From Agromyces mediolanus (GTDB taxonomy: Bacteria; Actinomycetota; Actinomycetes; Actinomycetales; Microbacteriaceae): a DNA stretch of 64,000 bases. The stretch spans positions 62,001 to 126,000 of the forward strand of contig NZ_JAMBNX010000011.1 in assembly GCF_023715325.1 (NCBI RefSeq), in the 5' to 3' direction. Position numbers and translations under genes: made by a program. The notes under the pieces were generated by a model. It had not been told where the DNA came from. It made no database searches and was given only the letters and a program-made list of their open reading frames with translations. Positions 1 through 7,593 of the stretch are shown in pieces (position 1 is the stretch's first letter; the number at the start of each line of letters is the position of its first letter).

Positions 1-802
1 AGGTGCGCCCGCCGAAGTCGCCGTTCACCTCCGCCGGATTCGCGAGCGACTCCCCGGGCAGGCGCTTCAGCTGCGCCCGATTGATGCGGTTGACGGTGTC
101 GTTCGTCGTCGCGAGGGTGATCGCCCCCTGCTCGGGCAGCGGCCGGCGCGCGCCGATCTCGTTCAGCACCCCGGCGATCTCCGCGGTGACCATGCCGTGC
201 CGCACGGCGTTCAGCATGTACTTGAAGCGGTCGTCGCTCTGCCGGTGCACCTCGCCGAGCTCGAAGATGCGCAGCGAGGTCTCGCCCCACACCTTCGCGT
301 CGAAGAACCACATCGAGCGGTACGTGTCGGCGAAATAGCGGCGCTCCTCGCCGTCGCCCGGCACGGGCGCGAGCTGGTAGGGGTCGCCGAACAGCACCAC
401 CTGCACGCCGCCGAAGGGCTCGCCCTGACGCTGCCGGGCCTGCCGGAGCGCGCGGTCCATGGCGTCCATGAGGTCGGCGTTCACCATCGAGACCTCGTCG
501 ATGACGAGCGTGTCCATCGCGTTCAGGATCTTGCGCACCTGATCGTTCTGGTCGATCGCGTGGTCGGCGATGACGCCGATCGGCAGGCGGAACAGCGAAT
601 GGATGGTCTGCCCGCCCACGTTCAACGCGGCCACCCCGGTCGGCGCGCAGATGACGATCTGCTTCTTGGTGTTCCAGTTGAGGTGGTTGAGGAGCGTCGA
701 CTTGCCGGTGCCGGCGCGACCGGTCACGAACACGTGCTCTCGGGTGTGCTCGATCGCCTCGAACACCGCGGCCTGCTCGCGGGTGAGGGTGACTGACTGC
801 AC
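1..802 (-). CDS. Pif1/RecD-like AAA-family DNA helicase (partial, 3' end outside window)
   Basis: Reading the minus strand from a GTG at 802 gives an open frame to the window edge, starting VQSVTLTREQAAVFEAIE. The Walker A motif (GRAGTGKST) lies near residue 30, followed by CAPTGVAA and a Walker B-like VIDEVSM. VLFGDPYQLAPV fits helicase motif III (GDxxQLxPV), and a TTNDTVNRIN block follows. This order is that of superfamily 1B helicases of the Pif1/RecD type, which translocate on single-stranded DNA. About 267 codons are visible and the C-terminal part, with the later helicase motifs, is cut off. The next gene upstream is divergent (start 976). The family call rests on motifs I-III only; the exact subfamily is uncertain. 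Confidence 0.85.
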   Translation of the reverse strand, partial: MQSVTLTREQAAVFEAIEHTREHVFVTGRAGTGKSTLLNHLNWNTKKQIVICAPTGVAALNVGGQTIHSLFRLPIGVIADHAIDQNDQVRKILNAMDTLVIDEVSMVNADLMDAMDRALRQARQRQGEPFGGVQVVLFGDPYQLAPVPGDGEERRYFADTYRSMWFFDAKVWGETSLRIFELGEVHRQSDDRFKYMLNAVRHGMVTAEIAGVLNEIGARRPLPEQGAITLATTNDTVNRINRAQLKRLPGESLANPAEVNGDFGGRT

Positions 803-975
803 GGGAGTCTCGGCTCGCTGATCTCTGCTCGGAATCGGATGCCGCGGCGACGGCCTGCGGCGACGCGCCCGCCGGGCGCGCTCCCACCCTAACGCCGGGC
901 GGGCCCGAACGCCGGGCGGCCTTCGGCTCGGGACATCCTCAGTTTGTGCCGGAAGGCCGCCCATAGACTGGCCGG

Positions 976-2022
976 GTGGGGAAGCGAGACGCAGCACGCG
1001 GGCGCATCTCGCCGCTCGCCGTGATCGGCTGGGTCGGCGCGGGTGCGCTGCTCGGCGGCGCCCTCCTCGCGGCCCTGGGCGGGCTGAACCAGACCGTCTA
1101 CGGCGCCTCCAACTTCGTCGAGCGCTACCTCTCGGCCATCGCCGACGACGATCTCGCCACCGCGGCGACGACGCCGGGGGTCGCGCTCGACGCCAAAGCG
1201 CTCGACGCCCTCGGCCTGCCCACCGACGTCTCCACCGCGATGCTCCGCTCCGGCATCGTCGACGCGGGCCCCGCCGACGTCCGCATCGTTCAGGACGTCG
1301 CGCACGACGACGGCACCCACTCGGTCACCGCGAGCTACCGCATCGACACGGCGATCGCCGAGACCACCTTCGAGGTGAAGCCGATCGAACCCCTGTACGG
1401 GGTGCTGAACCGCTGGGCCTTCGCCGAGAGCCCGCTCGCGATCATCGACGTCACCGCGGCGCACTCGCCGCAGTTCACGGTGGGCGACCTCACGCTCGAC
1501 ACGCGGGCGACGAAGCCCGAGGACGAGCTGGCGAACTTCACGCAGACGACGCCGTACCTCGCGATCGCACCGGCCGCCTACGAGTTCGAGTACGACTCGC
1601 AGCTGCTGCAGGCCCCGCACGTGCTCGCCGTCGCCCAGCCGGGCGCGCGCGGCGCCGTCACGGTCGACGCGCAGCCGACGCAGGCCTTCGTCGACCGGGT
1701 GCAGGCGCAGCTCGACCTCTACCTCGAGGGCTGCACGGCGCAGCAGGTGCTGAACCCGACGGACTGCCCGTTCGGCATCGACATCGACGACCGCCTCCTG
1801 AGCGACCCCGTGTGGTCGATGGTGGCGAGCCCGACCGTGACGCTCACCGCGGGCGAGTCGGCCTTCGAGATGCCGGCGACGGCGGGCACAGCCCACATCT
1901 CCGTCGAGGTGCAGTCGCTCTTCGACGGGGACATCTCCACGCTCGAGGAGGACCGCGGCTTCACGGTCGCCCTCGACGCACGCATCAAGCCCGACGGCTC
2001 GATCGCGGTGCAGCTGAAATAG
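976..2022 (+). CDS. Membrane-anchored exported protein of unknown function
   Basis: 348 residues starting at GTG. Residues about 12-36 form one hydrophobic segment (VIGWVGAGALLGGALLAALGG) after a basic N-terminus, so the protein is probably anchored with the rest outside the cell. The extracellular part is acidic, has two cysteines (in GCTAQQ and TDCPFGI) that could pair, and shows no motif I recognise. A TAGACT -10-like hexamer at 964-969 ends six bases before the GTG and no Shine-Dalgarno sequence is present, suggesting a leaderless transcript. It is divergent from the helicase gene and convergent with the copD-ctaG gene. Codon use matches the neighbours, and the overlapping minus-strand frame is a shadow. 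Confidence 0.8.
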   Translation: MGKRDAARGRISPLAVIGWVGAGALLGGALLAALGGLNQTVYGASNFVERYLSAIADDDLATAATTPGVALDAKALDALGLPTDVSTAMLRSGIVDAGPADVRIVQDVAHDDGTHSVTASYRIDTAIAETTFEVKPIEPLYGVLNRWAFAESPLAIIDVTAAHSPQFTVGDLTLDTRATKPEDELANFTQTTPYLAIAPAAYEFEYDSQLLQAPHVLAVAQPGARGAVTVDAQPTQAFVDRVQAQLDLYLEGCTAQQVLNPTDCPFGIDIDDRLLSDPVWSMVASPTVTLTAGESAFEMPATAGTAHISVEVQSLFDGDISTLEEDRGFTVALDARIKPDGSIAVQLK

Positions 2023-2079
2023 CGCGGGCGCGCGGCCCCGACGTCGCGCGCGGCCCCGACGTCGTGCGCGGTCGAGCGC

Positions 2080-4107
2080 TCAGCCGCGCGGGGCCCGGTC
2101 GTGCTCGGCGATGGCCGCGAGCTGCGCGTTGTACGCCTCGAGCTCGGCATCCCCCGTGCGATCCGCGTGCCGGTCGCGACGGCGGGACTCCTTCTCGTCG
2201 CTGCGCGCCCACTGGATCGCGACCGTGATCGCCAGCGCGAGCGTCGGAATCTCGCCGACCGACCAGGCGATGCCGCCGCCGAGCTGCTGATCGGCGAGCG
2301 CATCGGTGCCCCAGCCCATCGCGCCGTACCAGTCGGCGAGCATGAGCCCCGTCGACATCATGATCGCGAGGCCGAAGAAGGCGTGGAACGCCATCGTGCC
2401 GAGCAGCAGCAGGAGCCGGAACGCGTACGGCAACCGGTACGGCACGGGATCGATGCCGACGAGGGACTGCACGAACAGGTACCCCGTGATGAGGAAGTGC
2501 GTGATCATCCACTCGTGCCCGATGTGGTCGACCATCGACCAGCGGAACAGCGGCGAGTAGTAGAACACCCAGAGCGAGCCGACGAAGAGGGCGGCCGCCA
2601 CGAAGGGATTCGCGATGATCCCGGCGAACTTCGAGTGCACGGCGAGCAGCACCCACTCGCGTCCACCTCGGGAGCCGTCCTTGCGGGCCCGCACGGCGCG
2701 CGCGATGAGCGTCACCGGGGCGCCGGGCACGAGCAGCACCGGCACCGCCATCGTGAGGCCCATGTGCCCGAGCATGTGTGCCGAGAACAGGTACTCCTGG
2801 TACGCGTTCACCCCGCCGCTCGTCAGGTAGGCGAGCAGGAGCAGGCCGGAGACCCAGAGCACCGCACGGTAGATCGGCCATTTGTCGCCGCGGCGGCGCA
2901 GCCGGCGCACGCCCGCGAGGTAGAAGAAGATGCCGAAGCCGCACGCCAGCAGCCAGATGAGGTCGGGCTTCCACTCGGTGGCGAAGCGGTACCAGTCGGG
3001 CCACGGCGGCAGCAGCTCGCCCGTGAGGATCTCGGCGGGCGTGCGGGCGAGGTCGCCGGCGACGTCCTCGGAGACCGGTGTCCCCGTGCGGGCGAGGGCG
3101 GCCGCGACACCGGAGGCGATGCCCATGAAGGCGAGCTCGGCGACCACGAACCACCAGAACTCGGTGAGGGGCCTGCGCGCCGAGGCATCCGCCTTCGATC
3201 CGGCACCGGATGCCTCGGCGCGCAGCTGCTTGCGCTGCATCCGCCCGATCAGCCAGGTGCGCTGCAACGCGCCGAAGCAGCCGAGCGCGATGAGCGCGCC
3301 GACCTTCGCGATCACGAGGATGCCGTAGGGCGTGCCGAGCGCGTCCCAGCTGCCGATGCGCAGCGCCGCGCTGGCGTAGCCCGAGATCGCCACGACGATG
3401 AAGCAGACGAGCGCCACCGTGGAATAGCGGGCGAGCACCACGACGAGCCGCTCACCGCCGAGCCGGCGCTGCAGCAGGACGATGGTGATGAGCCCGCCGA
3501 GCCAGACCGCGGCGAAGACGAGGTGCAGGCCGAGGGCGGTGATCGCCTCGCTGTGCCCGGCCGCGCCCGCCGCGTGGCCCTGTTGCGCGAGCGGCACGAG
3601 GGAGAAGACGGCCAGCACGGCGACGAAGACGAGCGCGGTGTGGTTGCGCACGGCGAAGCAGAGCACCGTCACGGCGGCCGCGACGAGGGTGGTGGTGAGC
3701 CAGGCCTGGCCGAGCCCGATGCTCGTCACGAACTGGCCGAGCTGCATGCCGAAGCGCTCGCCCAGGTCGAAGGGCACGCCCGTCACGTCGAGGAAGGTGA
3801 CGAGTCCGGCAGCGGCGCTCGCGACGGTCATCACGGCGGCCGAGGCGGCCGCGACGTCGAGGGCGGCGTTGAACTCCTCGCGCTCGGGGCTGAGCGCCCA
3901 GAGGGCCAGCACGAGCGAGCCGATCATACCGGCGGCGCCGAGGTTCACGAGGAGCTTCGCGACCGGGAGGCTCCAGCGCACGATCGGGCCCGGGTCCTGG
4001 ATCAGGACCGGATCGGCACCGCCGCCGAAGGCGAGGCCCACGAGGACCGCGATGAGCGCAGCGGCAACGAGCGCGGCAGGGCCGAGCACACGAACGGAAC
4101 GGGGCAC
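2080..4107 (-). CDS. CopD-CtaG fusion: copper transport / cytochrome c oxidase assembly membrane protein
   Basis: 675 residues, polytopic. The first ~310 residues match the CopD domain, a membrane module for copper handling, with several hydrophobic helices and the GHAAGAAGHSEA region. Residues ~350-640 match the caa3_CtaG domain (for example HMLGHMGLTMAVPVLLVPGAPVT and GHEWMITHFLITGYLF), whose histidines are thought to deliver Cu to cytochrome oxidase. The order CopD then CtaG in one chain is a common actinobacterial fusion. A cytoplasmic linker (ASGAGSKADASARRP, near residues 297-312) joins the halves and is encoded across an 11-bp inverted repeat (3181-3217). The tail is basic and hydrophilic. 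The gene stands alone, convergent with the gene at 976. A role in oxidase metallation is inferred from the family. Confidence 0.9.
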   Translation of the reverse strand: MPRSVRVLGPAALVAAALIAVLVGLAFGGGADPVLIQDPGPIVRWSLPVAKLLVNLGAAGMIGSLVLALWALSPEREEFNAALDVAAASAAVMTVASAAAGLVTFLDVTGVPFDLGERFGMQLGQFVTSIGLGQAWLTTTLVAAAVTVLCFAVRNHTALVFVAVLAVFSLVPLAQQGHAAGAAGHSEAITALGLHLVFAAVWLGGLITIVLLQRRLGGERLVVVLARYSTVALVCFIVVAISGYASAALRIGSWDALGTPYGILVIAKVGALIALGCFGALQRTWLIGRMQRKQLRAEASGAGSKADASARRPLTEFWWFVVAELAFMGIASGVAAALARTGTPVSEDVAGDLARTPAEILTGELLPPWPDWYRFATEWKPDLIWLLACGFGIFFYLAGVRRLRRRGDKWPIYRAVLWVSGLLLLAYLTSGGVNAYQEYLFSAHMLGHMGLTMAVPVLLVPGAPVTLIARAVRARKDGSRGGREWVLLAVHSKFAGIIANPFVAAALFVGSLWVFYYSPLFRWSMVDHIGHEWMITHFLITGYLFVQSLVGIDPVPYRLPYAFRLLLLLGTMAFHAFFGLAIMMSTGLMLADWYGAMGWGTDALADQQLGGGIAWSVGEIPTLALAITVAIQWARSDEKESRRRDRHADRTGDAELEAYNAQLAAIAEHDRAPRG
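3181..3217. repeat. Inverted repeat CGAGGCATCCG / CGGATGCCTCG inside the copD-ctaG linker
   Basis: Arms of 11 bp at 3181-3191 and 3207-3217, separated by 15 bp, within the part of the gene that encodes the unstructured linker between the two membrane domains. The arms carry the GGATGCC motif that recurs across the window. Seen directly; its origin is inference. Confidence 0.6.
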
Positions 4108-4163
4108 CGCACCAGCCTAGGCGCTGCACCTGGGGACCTCATCCGCCGCAGCGGCCCGCCTCC

Positions 4164-4341
4164 GTCGCGACCACCGGGGCCCGTCGCGACCGCGGGGCCT
4201 GTCGCGACCGCGGGGCCGTCGCGATCGCCGGGCCCGTCTCGACCACCGGGCGCCGTCGCGACCGCGGGGCCCGTCGCGACCACCGGGCGCCGTCGCGACC
4301 GCGGGGCCCGTCTCGACCACCGGGCGCCGTCGCGACCGGGG
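4164..4341. repeat. GTCGCGAC minisatellite, about ten 17-19 bp units
   Basis: Ten consecutive units begin with GTCGCGAC or GTCTCGAC (starts at 4164, 4183, 4201, 4218, 4236, 4255, 4273, 4292, 4310, 4329). Each unit contains the 8-bp palindrome GTCGCGAC or a one-base variant, and also GGGCCC, GGCGCC or CCGCGG palindromes. From 4236 onward units alternate as 19+18 bp pairs, forming a 37-bp higher-order repeat copied about 2.5 times. The array lies between the 5' end of copD-ctaG (4107) and the hupB terminator (4347). Short open frames across it are repeat artefacts. Confidence 0.9.
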
Positions 4342-4346
4342 AACGA

Positions 4347-4380
4347 CGAAGGGCGACCGGCCGGAGCCGATCGCCCTTCG
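4347..4380 (-). terminator. hupB transcription terminator hairpin
   Basis: CGAAGGGCGA (4347-4356) pairs with TCGCCCTTCG (4371-4380), giving a 10-bp stem with a 14-nt loop, 15 bases past the hupB stop. There is no clear U-run, as is usual in high-GC actinobacteria. Confidence 0.75.
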
Positions 4381-4394
4381 AGCGTCGTGACGAC

Positions 4395-4682
4395 TTACTT
4401 GGCGGCAGCCTTGAGCTTCGAGCCCGCGGTGACCTTGACCGAGTAGCCGGCCGGGATCTCGATGGTGGCGCCGGTCTGCGGGTTGCGGCCGGTGCGAGCG
4501 GCGCGGTGCGAGCGCTCGACGGCGAGCCAGCCCGGGATGGAGACCTTGGTGCCCGAGCCGACCGACTCGGCGAGGGCGTCGAAGAGACCGCCGAGCACGG
4601 CGTCGACGGTGGCCTGGCTCTGACCGGTCGAAGCAGCGATCTTCGCGACGAGCTCGGTCTTGTTCAGCGACTTGTCAGCCAT
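4395..4682 (-). CDS. hupB: HU-family DNA-binding protein
   Basis: 95 residues from the ATG at 4682, which has an ideal AGGAGG site seven bases upstream. A longer reading from 4754 is possible but lacks HU homology in its extra 24 residues. The sequence MADKSLNKTELVAKIAASTG and the GRNPQTGATIEIPAGYSVKVTAG arm-and-tail region are diagnostic of HU, the dimeric histone-like protein that bends DNA non-specifically. Length is typical of short HU. There is no lysine-rich C-terminal extension of the mycobacterial HupB type; the protein ends KLKAAAK. The gene is monocistronic, with its own terminator at 4347-4380. Confidence 0.96.
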   Translation of the reverse strand: MADKSLNKTELVAKIAASTGQSQATVDAVLGGLFDALAESVGSGTKVSIPGWLAVERSHRAARTGRNPQTGATIEIPAGYSVKVTAGSKLKAAAK

Positions 4683-5141
4683 TGAGTGTCCTCCTCGGAC
4701 GTTCGCTGTCGGAACAGCACTTGTTGAAGAACTCGGGAACGATCGTTCAACCACCCCCGGGGCCGTTCAGGCCGCCTCGAATGTAACAGACTTCCCCGGA
4801 ATCACGCGGATTTCCGGGTCGTTCGAGCATTCTCGCACCGGCGTGTCGTGCGCCCATGGCGAACGCCGCGGCGCCGCACGCGCCTCCGCACCCACCCGCT
4901 CCCGCCCCGCCCTCGCCCCGCACTCGCCCTGCTCCTGCCCCGCCCTCGCCCCGCACTCGCCCTGCTCCTGCCCCGCGAGGGGGTCGCATTCCGACCGCGC
5001 GTTCGGCCCCGAGCCATCCTGGCGTCGCGATTCGACCCCCTCGCCGAGAGGCAAGCGCTGGGAGGGGGAAAGCGGGCGGAAAGCGGGGCGGGCGGCGGGC
5101 AGGCGGCGGGCAGGGGGAACAGCGGGGGGCGAGGGCAGACG
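4683..5141. other. Long intergenic region upstream of hupB, with a 33-bp tandem duplication
   Basis: About 460 bp separate the hupB start from the rpsN terminator. It is very C-rich on the plus strand in its middle. A 33-bp unit starting GCCCCGCCCTCGCCCC is repeated exactly at 4904-4936 and 4937-4969. The proximal part (4683-4800) should hold the hupB promoter. Open frames on both strands here (for example 4767-5180 minus) have repeat-driven composition, overlap the rpsN terminator and look non-coding. Confidence 0.6.
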
Positions 5142-5181
5142 CGTGAAGGGGCGCCCCGGAGAACCGGGACGCCCCTTCACG
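5142..5181 (-). terminator. rpmB-rpmG-rpsN operon terminator
   Basis: CGTGAAGGGGCG (5142-5153) pairs with CGCCCCTTCACG (5170-5181), a perfect 12-bp stem with a 16-nt loop, starting about 20 bases downstream of the rpsN stop. Confidence 0.8.
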
Positions 5182-5201
5182 TGAAGCGGGTGCGGGCTGG
5201 G

Positions 5202-5507
5202 TTACCAGCTCGACTTGGTGATGCCGGGCAGCTCGCCCTTGTGCGCCATGTCGCGGAAGCGGACACGCGAGATGCCGAACTTCGAGAGCACACCGCGGGG
5301 GCGGCCGTCGATGGCGTCACGCGAGCGCAGGCGAACCGGCGAGGCGTTGCGGGGGAGCTTCTGCAGGCCGATGCGGGCGGCCTCGCGGGACTCGTCGGTG
5401 CCGTTCGGGTCGACGAGCGCCTTCTTCAGCTCGGCGCGCTTGGCGGCGTAGCGGTCCACGACCTCCTGGCGCTGCTTGTTGCGCGCGATCTTGCTTTTCT
5501 TCGCCAT
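5202..5507 (-). CDS. rpsN: 30S ribosomal protein S14, zinc-independent type
   Basis: 101 residues, [14 protein letters not shown] through to [12 protein letters not shown]14 binds 16S rRNA in the head of the small subunit. The long form without any CxxC pair is seen here, i.e. the 'C-minus' version that does not need zinc (the zinc form is about 61 residues with two CxxC motifs). It is the last gene of rpmB-rpmG-rpsN, three bases after rpmG. Zinc-free versions of these same proteins are frequently controlled by Zur in other bacteria. A znu-zur operon lies 7 kb away, but no Zur-like palindrome is visible upstream of rpmB. Confidence 0.97.
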   Translation of the reverse strand: MAKKSKIARNKQRQEVVDRYAAKRAELKKALVDPNGTDESREAARIGLQKLPRNASPVRLRSRDAIDGRPRGVLSKFGISRVRFRDMAHKGELPGITKSSW

Positions 5508-5510
5508 GTC

Positions 5511-5678
5511 TTAGCGCTCCTCTCGGAAGTCGACGTGCTTGCGCACCACGGGGTCGTACTTCTTGAGCACGAGACGGTCGGGGTTGTTGCGACGGTTCTT
5601 GCGGGTCACGTAGGTGTACCCGGTGCCGGCCGTCGAACGGAGCTTGATGATGGGACGGATGTCCTGCTGCTTCGCCAT
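5511..5678 (-). CDS. rpmG: 50S ribosomal protein L33, zinc-independent type
   Basis: 55 codons: [20 protein letters not shown] at the N-terminus, [20 protein letters not shown] in the middle, FREER at the end. Small basic protein of the large subunit near the E site. None of the four zinc-ligand cysteines of C-plus L33 is present. Its ATG overlaps the rpmB stop by one base (TAATG) and its stop is three bases before rpsN, so the three genes are translated from one message. Confidence 0.96.
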   Translation of the reverse strand: MAKQQDIRPIIKLRSTAGTGYTYVTRKNRRNNPDRLVLKKYDPVVRKHVDFREER

Positions 5679-5914
5679 TAGAGCTTCACCCCACGAGCCT
5701 GGATGTCACGGACGACGGCGTCGATGCCGCGGGCGTCGATCACCTTGATGCCCTTGGCGGACACGTTCAGCGTCACGTTGCGACGAAGCGACGGCACGTA
5801 GTACGTCTTCTTCTGCACGTTCGGGTCGAAGCGGCGCTTCGTCCGGCGGTGCGAGTGCGAGATGTTGTGACCGAAGCCGGGAACGGCGCCGGTCACCTGG
5901 CACACTGCTGCCAT
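5678..5914 (-). CDS. rpmB: 50S ribosomal protein L28
   Basis: 78 residues, [21 protein letters not shown] followed by [12 protein letters not shown], which are the conserved L28 blocks. It is the first gene of rpmB-rpmG-rpsN. The start is set by GGAGG seven bases before the ATG. Only one cysteine is present, so the CxxC pairs of zinc-binding L28 are missing. A GC-rich hairpin (5932-5950) sits in the leader just above the ribosome-binding site. Confidence 0.96.
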   Translation of the reverse strand: MAAVCQVTGAVPGFGHNISHSHRRTKRRFDPNVQKKTYYVPSLRRNVTLNVSAKGIKVIDARGIDAVVRDIQARGVKL

Positions 5915-5931
5915 TGGTTTCCTCCAATACC

Positions 5932-5950
5932 GAGGGGCGGATCGCCCCTC
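5932..5950 (-). promoter_or_regulatory. Leader hairpin upstream of rpmB
   Basis: GAGGGGCG (5932-5939) and CGCCCCTC (5943-5950) form an 8-bp perfect stem with a 3-nt loop, 18 nt upstream of the rpmB ATG on the coding strand. It could be a regulatory leader for the ribosomal-protein operon, or a small terminator. Only the structure is seen. Confidence 0.45.
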
Positions 5951-6102
5951 CCAAGGTCTCTTGTCTGCAGGCGGCGCCCACCGCTTGCGCGGAAGATACG
6001 AGGGATTCGCCTACGAACTGGGCAGTGGATGTACCCAGCCAACGAGCCAGCCTAGCAGATCCCCCGATCCGGGCCGAATCAGAGGACCTGGGAGGGCAGC
6101 GC

Positions 6103-7584
6103 TCAGCCGTCCTCCTCGTGCGTGCCGTGCTTCTGCTTGTCGGCCTCGCTGCGGCGGTCCCAGCCGGGGCGTCTGACGGCGTAGAAGATGAGCGGCGGCA
6201 CGCCGAGCACGACGATCACGACGCCGACGATCCAGGGGTACGCGGCGGGCGAGAAGGCGCTGAACCCGTCGGGCGGGATGAACGCCAGCAGGAACGCCGC
6301 GAGGCAGGCGACGAAGCCGACGCCGGCGACGAAGTCGAGCGCCGGCACCCGGTACGCCCGCTTCACGTTCGGTTGCGTGCGCCGCAGCACGATCGCCGAG
6401 GCGAACATCATCATGTACATGATCAGGTAGAGCGCCGCGGCCATGTCGATGAGCGCGACGAACGCCGAGCTCACGTCGGGCACGATGATGAAGATCGCCG
6501 CGAGCACCGTCACGATCGTGCCCTGCAGCATCAGGATGCCGGACTGCACGCCCTCCTTGTTGCGCTTCTGCAGCACGGGCGGCAGCAGCCCGGTCTCGGC
6601 GGCGGCGAGCACGCCCTTCGAAGGCCCGGCGACCCAGGTGATGACGGAGGCGAACGCACCCGCCGCGATCAGCGCGGAGACGACGGCCGTCGCCCACTCC
6701 CCCATGCCCCAGTGCTGGAAGTACTCGCCGAACGCGAGCATGATCCCGTTCGTGAGGCCGAGCTCCTTCTGCGGCACCGCGACCGAGATCGCGAGCGTCG
6801 GCAGGATGAACACGGCGAGGATCAGCACCGACGCGAGCAGCACCGATCGCGGGTAGCCGCGGCCGGGGTCCTTCATCTGGTTCACGTGCACCGCGTTCAC
6901 CTCCATGCCCGCGTAGGCGAGCACGTTCGACACGATCAGCACGATCGAGGCGAGGCCGGTGAACGGCGGGATGATGGCGGATGCCTCGAGGGGCACCTGG
7001 CTCTTCTCCCCGCTGAACACCCAGATCGCCCCGAACACGATGAGCAGCGCCGCGGGCAGCAGGGTACCGAGGATGCCGCCCCAGGAGCCGAGCTTCGCGA
7101 ACAGGTTGCCGCCGCGGAGGGCGATGAACGTCGAGCCCCAGTAGAGCACCAGGATCACCACGGCGGTGAAGAACCCGGAGTTCGACAGCGAGGGGTCGAA
7201 GAACACGAAGGCGAGCGCCGCGGCGATGAAGGACAGCTGCGTCGGGTACCAGACGACGTTCTGGATCCACTGCAGCCAGACCGCCGTGAACCCCCAGCGG
7301 TTGCCGAGCGCCTCGCGCACCCAGATGTACACGCCGCCCTTCCACCCGGTCGCGAGTTCGGCGGCGACGAGCGCCGTCGGGATCAGGAAGAGGATCGCCG
7401 GAATCAGGTACAGGGTGATGCTGCCGAGCCCGAACACCGCCATCGCCGGCAGCGAGCGCAGGCTCGCGACGACGACGAGGGTGAGCAGGGCCAGCTGGCC
7501 GACGCCGAGGAAGGCGGCGGCGGGATTGTGCGGCGCGAGCGGATGGTTCGATGCCCGCGCGGCCTCGGTGCGATGCTGAGCCAT
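6103..7584 (-). CDS. gadC: Glutamate:GABA antiporter (APC superfamily)
   Basis: 493 residues with about 12 hydrophobic segments. The N-terminal GVGQLALLTLVVVASLRSLP and the GWKGGVYIWVREALG block are typical of GadC-like members of the amino acid/polyamine/organocation superfamily. It would exchange extracellular glutamate for cytoplasmic GABA made by GadB, whose gene ends 9 bp upstream on the same strand. Together they consume a cytoplasmic proton per cycle and protect against acid. The C-terminus (DRRSEADKQKHGTHEEDG) is charged and short. Substrate is inferred from family resemblance and the gadB neighbour. Confidence 0.88.
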   Translation of the reverse strand: MAQHRTEAARASNHPLAPHNPAAAFLGVGQLALLTLVVVASLRSLPAMAVFGLGSITLYLIPAILFLIPTALVAAELATGWKGGVYIWVREALGNRWGFTAVWLQWIQNVVWYPTQLSFIAAALAFVFFDPSLSNSGFFTAVVILVLYWGSTFIALRGGNLFAKLGSWGGILGTLLPAALLIVFGAIWVFSGEKSQVPLEASAIIPPFTGLASIVLIVSNVLAYAGMEVNAVHVNQMKDPGRGYPRSVLLASVLILAVFILPTLAISVAVPQKELGLTNGIMLAFGEYFQHWGMGEWATAVVSALIAAGAFASVITWVAGPSKGVLAAAETGLLPPVLQKRNKEGVQSGILMLQGTIVTVLAAIFIIVPDVSSAFVALIDMAAALYLIMYMMMFASAIVLRRTQPNVKRAYRVPALDFVAGVGFVACLAAFLLAFIPPDGFSAFSPAAYPWIVGVVIVVLGVPPLIFYAVRRPGWDRRSEADKQKHGTHEEDG

Positions 7585-7593
7585 CTCGCGCTC

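Noticed and set aside
2101..4446. Plus-strand frame of 781 codons opposite copD-ctaG and hupB
   Set aside because: Runs through the minisatellite and terminator; His/Arg/Glu-rich shadow of a membrane protein.
4767..5180. Minus-strand frame of 137 codons between hupB and rpsN
   Set aside because: Begins inside the rpsN terminator hairpin and its repeated GECGARAGQEQ sequence comes from the 33-bp duplication.
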